NCBI GenBank assembly: GCA_014529385.2
Contig: CM043963.1
Location: forward strand, 102,280,912 to 102,344,911
Source: Adiantum capillus-veneris
Taxonomy: Eukaryota; Streptophyta; Polypodiopsida; Polypodiales; Pteridaceae
DNA: 64,000 nucleotides
Reading direction: 5' to 3'
The notes under the pieces were generated by a model. That model did no database searches and was not told the DNA's origin. It saw only the letters and a list, made by a program, of their open reading frames with translations. Position numbers and translations under genes: made by a program. Shown here in pieces: positions 32,182 to 43,367 of this stretch; the stretch's first letter is position 1, and each line of letters begins with the position of its first letter.

Positions 32182-33573
32182 GGACATCCCACCTCCAACT
32201 CTCAACCTACTACGGTGGTTGAGATTGCTCCAACATCATCACATCAAGCACCTAGCAAACAATGGTGTTCATTTAAAGCATATTGCTATGGTGGAAGGTT
32301 GGTAGCCCCATTGACATATAAAGACACCAGGATGCCGATGCTAGATATTGAGAAATAAACTTGGTATTTGGCATGCAAAGTATATATGCTTCAGCACTTT
32401 CTCGATGCCAAGAAAGCAATGTACCTACAAGCACAAAGCTTGATCAATTGGATTTGAAATGTCAAATCCTTGGATAGAATATTTTTGAAGCCACCACAAA
32501 TGAAAATCAAGATCAAGGCTTTGAGGAGAATGAGCCTAATGTCTTCCATGCCTATGAAGCTTCTACAATTTCTGAAGCAGATCAAATCCTAAAGAGCATG
32601 ACAATGCAAGTATTTTGGCAATAAAGATCTAATTAAAAACAAGCATGAGAAACAACAAGAGGAAGATGTGGCCAATATAGATGATAATATTCTCCAAAGA
32701 ATAGTTCAAATGCAAGTCTTATGGGATGAACATCAGGTCTCTATTAATTCTCAAGATCGGATGCTAAAACTTTTGTTTGGTATATAGAAGCATAGAGAAT
32801 TGTGTAGATATTTTGAGTTCTCTCCTAGTAAAGCATCTAAACAGTCCCTTGGTAGAATAAATGCACCATCATATTGGCCAAAGCTAAATACAATGTACGT
32901 ACACAAGTTTTGGTATGGCTGACAATGAGAGATACCTCATTTGTATGGATCTAAAGGGTAATACTCATAATCTTGTTTTGTACAACCCAATAAATGAGGA
33001 TTAGTATGTGGAAAATGTTGTGTTGTGCTTATGCCAACAAGATGAAGGACACAAGGGTAGGGAATTGACAAGAGATTGTCTTCATTGCTATGAAAGATGC
33101 ACGAAGTGTGCTTTCCCATTAAAAAATGATATTTCATTTGTGAAAGATTGATGAATTGGCACCTTTGAAGTTTGGATTTGGCAAGGTAGCCTATCAATCG
33201 GAGGAGACACACAATTATCAATTTTTGCTAACCTATGAATAATTCCAACAAAAATATGATAAGAATAAGACTACAAATGATGTGAGAGTGTATATATTTT
33301 GTAAGAAAAAGGATATTTGGCTTCACACACGTCTTATGTAAGAAAATGAAGATGCTACAAAAAATGAAGATGGTGATATTGTTGCTTTGAAAAATTCAAT
33401 CATAGATACGATACTTATATTTTAACTTTTCTTTCTTTTGGTGCATTGCTATCAAGTGGAAATATAAAATGAGTCAAAGCCATGCATGAGTAGAGGTATG
33501 GAGAGAGCTTTTTGAGGGAGCTTTTTTAGGGAGATTTTTTTAATTTTTACTTGCACTAGGAAAAATTTACAAA

Positions 33574-33576
<3 letters not shown>
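32182..33576. other. decayed coding-like DNA, family not recognised
   Basis: Plus-strand translation keeps short protein-like stretches (RYLICMDLKGNTHNLVLYNP near 32930 and a Cys-rich LTRDCLHCYERCTKCAFPL near 33065-33125) broken by many stops and shifts. A Cys-rich patch suggests a dead transposon gene. The evidence is too thin for a family name. Confidence 0.3.
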
Positions 33577-33619
<43 letters not shown>

Positions 33620-33680
33620 TCCAGGCTCTTTCCCTTCCATCTCTTTATCTATATCTTTCTCTCTCTCTTTGTACCTCCCT

Positions 33681-33747
<67 letters not shown>

Positions 33748-33748
33748 A
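33577..33748. repeat. CT/GA and CA microsatellites
   Basis: (CT)n runs 33577-33616 and about 33690-33726, the latter passing directly into (CA)n to 33748. Open frames through this stretch are repeats read as protein. Confidence 0.95.
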
Positions 33749-33829
33749 CATTCATGCTCAAGCTCATGCTAGCACTCATTTGAGCATGAGATTGAGCATG
33801 AGAAAGAGAGAGAGAGAGAGCAATAACAT

Positions 33830-33868
33830 ATATATATTAATATATATATATGTGTGTGTGTGTGTGTA

Positions 33869-33900
<32 letters not shown>
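33830..33900. repeat. TA and TG microsatellite block
   Basis: (TA)n at about 33832-33851 and (TG)n at about 33851-33893, ending TATATATA. It is the insertion site of the first small MITE. Confidence 0.95.
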
Positions 33901-34006
33901 AACCCCTTAAAGGGGGTTGTAGCGGAACGGTGTGCAAAGGAAATTCCACAAGACGTTACAGTGTCCCTGTGCATCGTAGAGCTACAACACCCTTAAGGGG
34001 GGTTTA
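33899..34006. mobile_element. small MITE copy A (~105 bp), TA-flanked
   Basis: The left end AAACCCCTTAAAGGGGGTTGTAGC is answered on the right by GCTACAACACCCTTAAGGGGGGTTT (each quoted here beyond core only for its first and last bases: AAACCCCTTAA / TTAAGGGGGGTTT). These make terminal inverted repeats of about 25 bp around an ~55-bp centre. TATATA stands on both sides, consistent with TA target duplication (Stowaway/Tc1-mariner type). No coding capacity. A related copy lies 215 bp downstream. Confidence 0.7.
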
Positions 34007-34115
34007 TATATATATATATATCCTCTCTCTCTCTCTCTCGCATAAGATTGAGAGAGAGAGAGAGAATATGTATGTGTATACATATATATGTATCTATATG
34101 TTTAGTATATATATA

Positions 34116-34218
34116 TAAACCCCTTAAAGGGGTTTGTAGCCGAATGATGCACATAGCACATTCCACAAGAAGTTTGCAGTTCCTCTACATGTCGTTCGGC
34201 TACAACCCCCTTTAAGGG

Positions 34219-34219
<1 letters not shown>
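34116..34219. mobile_element. small MITE copy B (~104 bp), related to copy A
   Basis: Starts AACCCCTTAAAGGGGTTTG and ends CAACCCCCTTTAAGGG, with the same inverted-repeat sequence as copy A and longer pairing arms (GTAGCCGAA / TTCGGCTAC). The centres share ATTCCACAAGA. It too sits in (TA)n/(TG)n DNA. The two copies are diverged, so they are independent insertions or an old local duplication. Confidence 0.7.

Positions 34220-34221
<2 letters not shown>

Positions 34222-34294
<73 letters not shown>
34222..34294. repeat. (GT)n microsatellite
   Basis: About 36 uninterrupted GT dinucleotides directly after MITE copy B. Confidence 0.97.
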
Positions 34295-34296
<2 letters not shown>

Positions 34297-36540
34297 CTAT
34301 TTAAATCTTAACTAATAAGACATAATTGAATTTTTACATTCAAAAGACAGTTGGCCAAGGAATAATGAACTGATATGTACAAAAAGAACTCAGTATTAGA
34401 ATTATTTAGGTACAATGATTGTAGGAAAAAGATCCTCTTTCAGTAAGACTAGTAGTAAAAGAACTTCCCCGTTCCTCAGTATTTCATTACAGAAAGGTTG
34501 CTTGCCAAAGAAAAGAAATCCATCCAAGATAAGATAGAGTCCTTACCTGCATCCATCCAAACAAGACAACAATTCAGTTAGCCTTGGATGTGTATTACAG
34601 GTATCAATCGACCATATCACTTGTTATCCATGTCCATGTTATAGGATTTAATTACTTTAGACAAGCTAGGTTATTTAGTAGTCTTTTTTTTTTTAATGAT
34701 ATATTTCACTTTTTAATGTGAGTGGTGAAGTCCATCAAGATTCCAAAACATTTCAAGATCCATAGCTCGGTAGCTATGCTTATGCCCAAAAATAGCAACC
34801 ATATACTTACCTTCAGACTTAGTAATCCCATGGCATCATTGGTATCCCTTTATTCAAAGATAGGTCATGTCCAACTTTTTCTAGCACATGGAATCCCAAT
34901 TTTTTTGAATCATAGCTTGGAAGCTATGCCAAAGCTGAAAACACCAGCCATATACTTACCTTTATAATTTCAATGATATCCACAAGTCATTATCCATTTT
35001 ACAAGAACGACAGTGTTCGGCCCTTGACTGAGTGAGATACCTTTCTTGTTTATCAACCAGAGGTACTAGATACAGTGAATGACACCCCAACCATTTGTTT
35101 TTATATGAAATTACAAGTGCCAAGCTGTACTTTAGCCCAGCAATTTATCACGCCAAGTTAACACAAGTAGTTTTTAACATATACCTTCCAATTCTGCACG
35201 TCATGCAATATGTCAAAAAAATGTAATTTAACACCCTGCAGTGGTTAAGAACAGAGCCCCACTCAATCAGTATGCGTACAAACGTCACCTATTATAACCA
35301 GTAGCGCACCACTTGCAGAGCCAACAATAACCAAAAGCTACAAACCAGCGACTGCTCGAGAAGGAGCCAGTACAACACCCGGTAGCAAGAAACAGTCCGA
35401 GCATGTGATTGACAGTAACTTAGCCCCATTCTATGCAAATGAGGCCTTTAGGCATATGTTAATCATGCCCCGGTCCAGTAGTAATTTAACAAAAACCAGT
35501 TAACCGTATTTATAACAACGGTCTCCCAATTGAAGCCAATCGTGCCACAAATCCATAACCAGGTACCTTACACAGTGATAAAGAGTATCAAGCGCCTCAG
35601 TTGCTACAAGGGCTAAGAGTACCCCTATTTTTTTGAAAAGAACCATTTATGCCAAGACTAGGAAATGTGAAAACGTACAGTAATAAAAAATTTACACAGT
35701 GCCTCAGTTATTATAAAGGCCAAGAATAACCCCATTTTTCTGAGGAAAACCAGTTATGCCAAGATTTAGGTAAAGCATGCAGATGGCAATTCTCTGCAAT
35801 GATTTTCTTAGAGAAACCCATTTACAAGATCATATCGCAGTCTAAAGCCTTATTGCACATAGTTCCTTTCCAAAACAACAGCAAAAAAAGACACCTATCT
35901 CCCGATGTATACCAAATAATTCCAGCTAATCATTGCCTAAGAGGTGCCAACCACATACATTATGCAGAGCCGACAGATCCCGACAGTTTACCAAGGAACC
36001 GGCATAACCAGTCCAAGGTCAGGAGCCCCTCCCATTTATATTACCATGATGTTATCTCATACTATGTCAGCCCATAGCAAACGGGGGTGTATCATGCCCA
36101 TAGTTACCATACCAAGCTAACACCATTCCTTCAAGTGTACAGCCAATAAGATAGGCTAGAAAAAACAGATGTTTTGTATGCACAAGCAGTCCGAAGGTTC
36201 AAAAAAATGTCCAAGTACAGTAGTCAAGATTATGCAGCGGCTACTTTTTGAGCCGATACCTAAATTATATGCAGGTAAAAAGAGTCCATTATTTTGCTCA
36301 AATGCTAGGCAAAACAATTTGTCTTTCTAAAAATACACATTGTAAAGCTCAGACGGCATCATTCTTCTCTTACCATGCAAGGTATTGCAACACCACTTAA
36401 ACAAAATCCTAAGCTTAGTAAGGTACTTGTGTTACTTGAGCTGCAAGCTCCATGTTGGCAAGATCAGACAGCAGCGAAAAAAACAAAAAGAAAGACCTAC
36501 TCCAGGGCTAAGTGAGGGCCAGAGTGTGCCCTCACCTCAG
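34295..36540. other. unassigned DNA with several short diverged direct repeats
   Basis: No gene. Diverged pairs occur: CATAGCT(C/T)GG(T/A)AGCTATGC at about 34761 and 34911, and CTCAGTT...TATGCCAAGA at about 35597 and 35703. The texture fits old LTR or untranslated sequence. None of the short open frames has a motif. Confidence 0.45.
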
Positions 36541-36549
36541 TATAAATAG
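36541..36549 (+). promoter_or_regulatory. isolated TATA-box motif
   Basis: TATAAATAG preceded by CCTCAG and followed by GC-richer sequence; it looks like an LTR-type core promoter. No element was found that it clearly belongs to. Confidence 0.3.
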
Positions 36550-36803
36550 GAAATCATGCACGCTCCCAGAGTCATCAGTTTGAATGCAATCGGCCGCCCT
36601 CAACTGCTCAAGCTTGTAGGCGCCATAGCCTGGGGAAGGTGATCGAGAGTGGACAGGGGCCGCCTACCCCATGAAATGATTTCATTTTCATGCTTTGATC
36701 TAAGCGGGGGCCAAGTCCCCAGTTATCATTATTATGCAACCAAGGGGGGGGGTTCTTTTGGAAAGTTTTTCTTACAAAAAAACCATTTATGACCAGTATA
36801 TTA

Positions 36804-36838
<35 letters not shown>

Positions 36839-36841
36839 CGT
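36804..36841. repeat. (GT)n-(GC)n alternating purine-pyrimidine tract
   Basis: (GT)n from about 36804 runs directly into GCGCGCGCGC at 36831-36841. A short minus-strand frame over it is an artefact. Confidence 0.95.
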
Positions 36842-36950
36842 CCACCCTAACCCAGGCACCACACACGATGGGTCGGTAGTAGGCCCATTGTGTATGGGCC
36901 TACTACCTTATAAGAGAGATGAGACTCTCTTTCTGAAACAATAGTCCAGG

Positions 36951-38394
36951 CTAGTTATGACGAATGAGAGCTTGTATGATGGTGTTCCGGATCTGGTTAT
37001 GGTTAAATCCGTTCTGGCAGTATTTTTTAATTAGTACAGATAACTCTTCCCAGGCCAAAGAGGGGGCAGATGAAGAGTAGCAAATTAAGTAAAGAAGGCC
37101 AATACAAGAGAAAATAGAGGCTTTGTATGGCCTATTGCTATTTATTTTAATGATTTCTATGTGAGGAAGCTTAAGAAGATCCTTTCTCCAGATGAATCTA
37201 AGGTCATATCCACCTCTTGTTGGGGAGTGTAGGGATATTGAAATGTTAAGAAATTGGGTTGATTTGCATAAGTCCCCAAAAACAGTCAAATTATCTGGGA
37301 GGGAGGTAGGTTCAATTTTTAGGCAATGGGGGTAGATTAGATCAATTTCTTTAGAGAATATTCTGTTGTTAACACTAAGCAAGTCATCCATATATCTAAA
37401 AGTATGATTGAATAATGGAAGTATTTTATGGTTAGTTTCCATGTTCTTAAGACACCATTTTTATTCGAAAAAATCCAGGTAAATGTTACACATAAGTGGT
37501 GAGCAAGAGAAACCCATAGGAATGCCAAGGCATTGGTTAAAGTAGCAGCCGCCTGCAATAATAGTGCAGTTATTCAATAGCCAAAAAATGTAGGATCAGA
37601 GTTTTGTTTCATTGAAGTGTAGAGGGTTTATGGAGTGAGATGTTTGAATCCATCTGGGTTTCTTGGATAGGGAGATAAAATGATACTTTCTCTTTTTAGC
37701 ATTGGTGAAGGCTAAATTAATAACCTTAGCTAAAACGGTTTCAAGGCCGAGATATCCACTCAGTGGAATGTTTTCGCAGCATTGTGTAATATCAGCTATA
37801 AAGATGTGGAAGATATGTTGAGGAAGGTTAAGTGTGACTTCTGTAGCGTTTTTTTGTTAACCAGAAGGGATTATATTGGATTTTTAGAAAATCCTTGCAG
37901 ATTTTTTGCTTCTCTGCGCAAATGAGCTCAAATTCTGTGCGAATAATATCAAGGCAGAGAGTAATATCTTTGGTGATATCTGTGAAGATACAGTTAGAGG
38001 CATCAGATATCCATCTGAATTTGTGTTTGTGGAATTTATATGTAGGAAATAGTACTGGTAACTTGGTGTTACTAATTCAGTAACCAAGCTGTCCTAAATG
38101 TTTAGAGATTATATTAGAGATATCTTGCGGTGTATTGCTAATATGACAGAATTTTTTACCTAATACTCGATCCCGAGCTGCTTTCCAAGCAAGGTATTTG
38201 CACATAATAGTAGGATAGTTGGAGATTTTGTCGAGCCCAACCACAAGCCATTTATCTGAGATTAGCTGAAAATCAATAGCTAGTTGAGGTGTAAGCCAAG
38301 AGCAATCAGAAGAAAGCCACTTCCTAGGAAGTAGAGAAGTTTTATGAAGGAAGCCTTCCTTCACTAATTCCTTTAAGTCCGGTAGGACTATCAT
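36951..38394 (-). pseudogene. Penelope-like reverse transcriptase, several frameshifts
   Basis: Read 5' to 3' on the minus strand: a segment with VVGLDKISNYPTIMCKYLAW (38077-38394); a middle part containing LPVLFPTYKFHKH and a degraded FIADITQCCENIP; then the palm motifs GIPMGFSCSPLMCNIYLDFFE (about 37455-37525, quoted as GIPMGFSCSPL) and FRYMDDLLSVN (about 37365-37397). After these come NISISLH, RWRKDLLKLPH-type and SNRPYKASIFS blocks to 36951. The spacing of GIPMG, RYMDD, IYP and the NRPYKAS block is that of Penelope-like and related RTs, not LTR elements or L1-type LINEs. No GIY-YIG endonuclease was found on either side. At least two frameshifts are present, so the copy is dead. Confidence 0.6.
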
Positions 38395-38679
38395 CTCCAG
38401 TCGGAGAGCACTGGCAAGGTCAGTGAGGCAGCTAAGTAAAGCTGATAGGGCAAGGTAAGGGTGCCTTGAGGGGGCTAGGGTTCCATCAGAGACTTGTACC
38501 TAGCAAACCTATCAGATGAGTAGCTCCTATCCTCTTGGGTGTTATAAACTGCTCAAATTATGCATCCACCCTTCATCTTTGTCTGCAACCCCTCTTTTTG
38601 CTCATACCATTTGAATGAGCTCAATGCTTAATCGCACTATATCATCAATGAGAGCTACCTCTAGATTGCCCTCAAAGAC
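38395..38679. other. junction DNA between the two retroelement fragments
   Basis: Contains no recognisable coding block. It may hold the 5' end of the Penelope-like copy and the 3' untranslated end of the LINE fragment that starts at 38680. No poly(A) or target duplication seen. Confidence 0.3.
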
Positions 38680-39590
38680 TCAAAGGTTCTTGGACATCCA
38701 TACTTGGCTCAAGTAGCAGAATTTGATCATTTGAGTGCATATCATACCGGCTTGGCTTTGGATACCACGCCCTCCCAAGATCACATCATCCGTAAAAAAG
38801 GTGATCTTCCAAGTCCTTCTTACCCACTTGCACATTCTAGCGGCTAGACCCGGGAAGTAGGGCACTTGAAAAATAGATGGAGGGGGTCTTCCAAGGTTGA
38901 CTTGCAGCCTAAGCAAGTGCTTGAGCCAAAACCTCTAGCTTACACCTTAATCTCAATGCGCAAAGCTCCCCAAAGCACCTTCCAATTGAATACCTTTATG
39001 TAGTACGGCCCTTTAGTCTCCCAGATGGTATCAACCCTCTTTTGCCAGTGTTTTTCTACCCAATTTTTATTCCAAATATTGTTGACTAGGGCAAACCAAT
39101 GAGCTTGGTGCACTAGCACATTATATGTACTCTGGGTCTTGGCAAGAGAGAACACTTTGTCTTTCGTCCAATGCAAGGCTCTCCAATTAATTTATGATCT
39201 GCATACAAGAGGACATGCGGATGCCATCACTTCCAATAGTCTAGGAATGAGAAGCCTTTTGTGAATCCTCAATTTATGTTCCATCACCATGAGCTCCCCA
39301 TCCTTCCAACAACAACTTTTGTCATCCCAAAGGTGCAAAAGCTTGTAGATTCCATTATTGCTCACTTGCCATGCAACTTCCCTCCAAAAAGGGTCCAAGG
39401 AGCCCCTTCCAAGTTTGGAGAGCCTGGGGACCAATTGCGGGAGGAATCCTTGAAGTACCTGAAATTCTCTCCCCATTCTAAACTTGAGGCTGCTTTGGGT
39501 ACACTTCCATGCTAGTTCCCCTATGCAGCCACCAAGCTTGAGGGATGTCCAACAAGGTGCAAGAATATTGTATGGCACCATGGCCATCTT
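38680..39590 (-). pseudogene. LINE ORF2 C-terminal part (zf-RVT region), minus strand
   Basis: Minus-strand frames carry an L1-type C-terminal region: FWREVAWQVSNNGIYKLLHLWDD, then WNKNWVEKHWQKRVDTIWE, GPYYIKVFNWKVLWGALRI, and a weakly Cys-containing stretch with CKWVRRTW. This is like the reverse-transcriptase zinc-binding (zf-RVT) segment of plant L1 LINEs. Frames change near 39190 and 38930 and stops occur. It abuts a plus-strand RT piece at about 39595, with which it forms one inverted element. Confidence 0.5.
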
Positions 39591-39594
39591 CCAT

Positions 39595-40029
39595 ATGCCC
39601 CCTCTTGAGGCAAGCTTTGCTATGATGACAATTGCGTACAACATCATTGCTAAAGTGATTGTAATGAGGCTAGGACCAACCTTCCATAGAATCATCACAC
39701 CCCACCAGCATGGATTCATAAAGGTAGGTCAATCTTTGAAAACATCTTGGCTACCATGGTTGGTATTGAGTACGCTTATTTCACCAAGAAAGAATGTATC
39801 CTTCTCCAGTTTGATCTGGATAAGGCTTATGATAGAATCTCATGGTCTTACATTGAGGCAGTCATGAAGGCTATGGGCTTTGGACCTAGAATGTGTGCGA
39901 TTTATTCAAACATTGGGGGAAGGAAGTTACTATGAGCTCCTCTTCAACAACAAGATAGTGGAGGGGTTGAGGTTAAGTGCTCAATCAAGCAAGGTTGCCC
40001 CCTGGCCTTGCTACTTTTTGCTATATGTT
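39595..40029 (+). pseudogene. LINE reverse transcriptase fragment, plus strand
   Basis: Plus-strand translation gives L1-type RT blocks in order: AYNIIAKVIVMRLGPTFHRIIT, HQHGFIKVGQS, then after a shift LLQFDLDKAYDRISWSYIEAVM, and SIKQGCPLALLLFAI. These are the usual N-terminal RT motifs of plant LINEs up to the QGCPLSP box. The YADD box is not reached. The piece is cut at 40029, where minus-strand copia sequence begins. Confidence 0.65.
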
Positions 40030-41494
40030 AGCACTTGCAATCAGCATGTCATCAACATACAACATTAGGATGATGAACTTCCCATCTCCAAAATTCTTCG
40101 TGTAGACGCAATGATTTGAGTTGCACCTTCTGAATCTATGATCTAACATCCATCAATCAAACTTAAAGTACCATTGTCTTGATGCTTGCTTTAATCCATA
40201 CAAGCTTTTCTTTAATCTGCCAACCATTTTCTCCTTACCTTTTAATTCATACCCCTTTGGTTGCAGCATGTAAATTTATTCCTCTAAGTCACCGTGAGGG
40301 AATGCCGTATTTACATCCATTTGCTCAAGATTTAGATCATGAGCAGCCACAAGGCTAAATACAAGCCTAATTGAGTTCATTTTTACAATAGGAGAAAATA
40401 TTTAATTGAGTCAATACCTTCCTTCTGAGAAAACCCTTTACCACAAGCCTAGACTTGTACCTTTTCTTCCCACCATATTCTTCCTTCAACTTGTACACCC
40501 ATTTGTTTTGAAGTGCCCGTTTACCTTTAGGCAACTCAACCAACTACCATGTTTGGTTGTGATGTAGTGAGTCCATCTCACTTGCATGCTTTTCATCCAT
40601 TCTTCTTTGGATTCGTGTTGCATAGATTCTTCGTATGATTCCGGCTCCCCGGAATCTGAGATCAAGAGATGGTTGAAGGAAGGAACAAACCTTTCTGGAG
40701 GTCTACTTGCTCTTGTAGATCTTCGGGGAATAGGTTGAGGCTCTTCATTTGGTTGACGTTGCTGCACATTGTCGCCATTTACAGTCCTTGAGTCTTCATC
40801 GTCCTCAAGCTCCATGTACTCATCACCTGTTTCTTTTGTTTGTTTTCTTTCCAAATAATCTTTGTACATATTTTGTTCATTAAACATTACATCCCTACTC
40901 CTTAAGATTTTACCATCTTCAAAGATTCCATAGGCGATACCCAAAGTCACCTTCTCCATAGCCAATGAAGAAACACTTTTTGGGCTTTGCATCTAGCTTT
41001 GATCTTAGGCTTCTATCTATGTGCATGAAAGCCTCACACCCAAACACTTTGATAAATGCATTATTCATCGATTTACCTGCCCATGCCTCTTTTGGAACTC
41101 CCCCATCCAATGTTGTTGAGGGTGACCAGTTGATTAAGTACACAGACGTACTTACAGCTTCCGCCCAAAGCTCAAGCGGTAGGCTTGCATGTAGCCGCAT
41201 GTTTCGTACTCGCTCCATGATTAACCTGTTCATCCTTTCCAAAATCCCATTTTGTTGAGGTGTCCTTGGGGTTGTCCTTTGCCTCCGAATGCGATTGCTA
41301 GCACAAAATATTTTAAAAGCTTGGATGCAATATTCGCCTCCATTGTCAGATCTAAGGCATTTAACCTTGGTACCTGTTTCATTCTCCACAAAGGCTTTCC
41401 ACCTTTGAAATATGGAAAATACATCGGACTTATTCGTCATGACATAAACCCATGTTTTTCTGGTCGCATCGTTTATGAATGTTACATAGTACAA
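40030..41494 (-). pseudogene. copia integrase and partial reverse transcriptase
   Basis: Integrase core: YVTFINDATRKTWVY, CLRSDNGGEYC, PQQNGILERMNR, ELWAEAVSTSVYLIN, then FGCEAFMHIDRSLRSKLD (40919-41494). After a shift: the linker RSTRASRPPERFVPS and the SDSGEPESYEESMQ block ahead of RT. RT is degraded but has [15 protein letters not shown] and LMLYVDDMLIAS near 40170 and 40040. A TGA follows KFD where Arg or Ser is usual, and a TAA lies in GDLEE*IYM. The catalytic YVDD is intact here, unlike in the copia at 6325. Confidence 0.8.
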
Positions 41495-41539
41495 TGAGCC
41501 ACCAAGTGATGGTGTACTTGCAAGACCCCAAACATCAGA

Positions 41540-43310
41540 ATGAACCAGCTCAAGTTTTTTATTTTTTCTTTCATTTCTTGATTTTTTAAAATTTTACCCT
41601 CTTTTGTTTACCATAAACACAATCTTCACAGAACTCTAAGTCCACTTCTTTCAAACCTGGTAGAAGCTTCTTTGTTTGAAAGATTTGCATTCCTTTGGCA
41701 CTCATATGCCCAAGCTGGTAGTGCCACACCACACTGTCAACTTTGTAGTTGTTGCACAAGCTGAAGGTTGCATGCTAACAGTACACAAGTAAAGTGTACC
41801 GACCTTTTCTCCCTTGGCAACCACCAAAGATCCCTTTGAGATCTTCCACCGTTTGTTTCCTAATGCAATGTTGTAACCTTCATCGTCCAATTGTCCTGTA
41901 GAGATCAAATTTTTGCAAAGAGAAGGAACATGCCTAACATCTTTAAGCTTCCATTCATTTCCGTTAGCAGTTTTGACAGAAACTGTACCTTTGCCGTGTA
42001 AAGAATGAGGATGCAAGAGAGCTACACAAGACAAGCACAAAGCACACAGAGATGGAAAGCTTCTTCTTCTTCACAGAAAAGAGAGTACAAAATGACTAAG
42101 TGCTAAAGCTGAAAAGTAGCACATATGTACATGCGATCACTAAGTGTAAACTCACTAGAAGCGTACTAGGCTGGCACTATAAGTATAGTCCAGCTGTAGA
42201 ATCACTGGCAGAGATCCTCCGTGTCAGTCACCTAACGTGCCAGTGAGTAAATGTCGTAAGCGGCCAAGACCCGTAGTGGATGCCAGCTCAAGGTGTAGAG
42301 CTCGACATCTCAACATGCCGACAATCTCACAAGATTCATCATCTCCCAAGTATACATACATACCCAAAATTACCTTTGGTGTAATCTTGGAAATGTTGCT
42401 TGTGTGGTGTCGCATGGAATGAAGCCGTGGAATCTACTATCCAGGAATTAGACACATTGTCTAATGAGAGAATTAGAGAATCTTGCTCTACTTTACCTGC
42501 CACATTGGCCTCCGATGTTGGCTTGTTTTCTTGAGACTCTATCTCCTTCTTCTTCTTGGACCAGCAATCCTTCTTGACGTGGCCCTTCTTGCCACAGTTC
42601 CAACATTCAAGAACTGCCTTTGTACGTGACTTGCTCCATCTTGAGCGATCACGACCCTTTTGGTTTTTGAACCTCTCCTTAGGCCTTCCTCTTGTTTCCA
42701 ATGACAGTGCAACACTTGATGATTCTCTTGTGCTTCTCCTTCGTATTTCCTCGCTTAGGAGAACACCCACAACATCATCAAACTTAAGAGTATTTGTGCC
42801 AGAAATAGAATTACTTACATCCATCACAAGGCTGTCCCAACTATCCGGTAGAGATGATAGTATAAGGAGAGCTCGCACTTCGTCGTCAAAATTGATTTTC
42901 ACCGATCGAAGTTGACTTATGTTTGTGTTAAAGTCATTTAGGTGTTCTGCCAACTGAACCATTCTCTGTTATCTTTATATTGAACAAGCACTTCATAAGA
43001 AATACCTTATTGGATGCCGATGGTTTCTCATAGAAGTCGTCAAGTGACTTCATCAAGTCCTCTGTGGTATTCATCTCTGAAACATTGAAGGCCACCGCTG
43101 AAGCTAAGCTTAACCAGATTGTTCCCAGTGCATTTCGATCAAGGACAATCCATGCTTCATCTGCCATTGTTGCGGGCTTATTCGCAAGACCACCTAGTGG
43201 CAAATAGAGGTCCTTCTGGTAAAGATAGTCTTCAATCTGCATCTTCCAATGTTGGTAGTTTTTGCCGTTGAACTTCTCAATCTTCCTCCGCCATAACTCC
43301 CACTCAATTC
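41540..43310 (-). pseudogene. copia gag and protease region, interrupted by a solo LTR
   Basis: Gag: WIVLDRNALGTIWLSLASAVAF, SASNKVFLMKCLFN (42934-43242), then LNDFNTNISQLRSV, LILSSLPDSWDSLVM and the knuckle CWNCGKKGHVKKDC (42339-42962). Protease starts with SWIVDSTASFHATPH; the usual DSGA reads DSTA. The frame GDDESCEIVG is cut by the solo LTR and resumes as GKGTVSVKTANGNEWKL with KDVRHVPSLCKNLISTGQL (41702-42040). The CCxxCxxG pre-integrase segment follows at about 41570-41700 in another frame. Confidence 0.8.
41992..42320. mobile_element. 319-bp solo LTR (41997-42315) with TGCCG target duplication
   Basis: The insert begins TGTAAAGAATGAGG and ends CATCTCAACA (TG...CA). It is flanked by TGCCG at 41992-41996 and 42316-42320 and splits a continuous copia codon run. 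A TATA-like CTATAAGTATAG lies near 42178 on the plus strand. No internal coding sequence is present. This is the product of recombination between two LTRs of a once complete element. Its parent family is not in this window. Confidence 0.8.
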
Positions 43311-43353
43311 AAGGAATCCTTTCCTTGAGATAATTTAGCTACGAGCTAACCTT

Positions 43354-43365
43354 GCTCTGATACCA
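43354..43365 (-). promoter_or_regulatory. primer binding site of the minus-strand copia
   Basis: On the minus strand it reads TGGTATCAGAGC, two bases from the LTR end; tRNA-Met type. Confidence 0.88.
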
Positions 43366-43367
43366 GT

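Noticed and set aside
33669-34118. 149-codon plus-strand open frame
   Set aside because: Made of CT, CA, TA and GT microsatellites plus a MITE; no coding signal.
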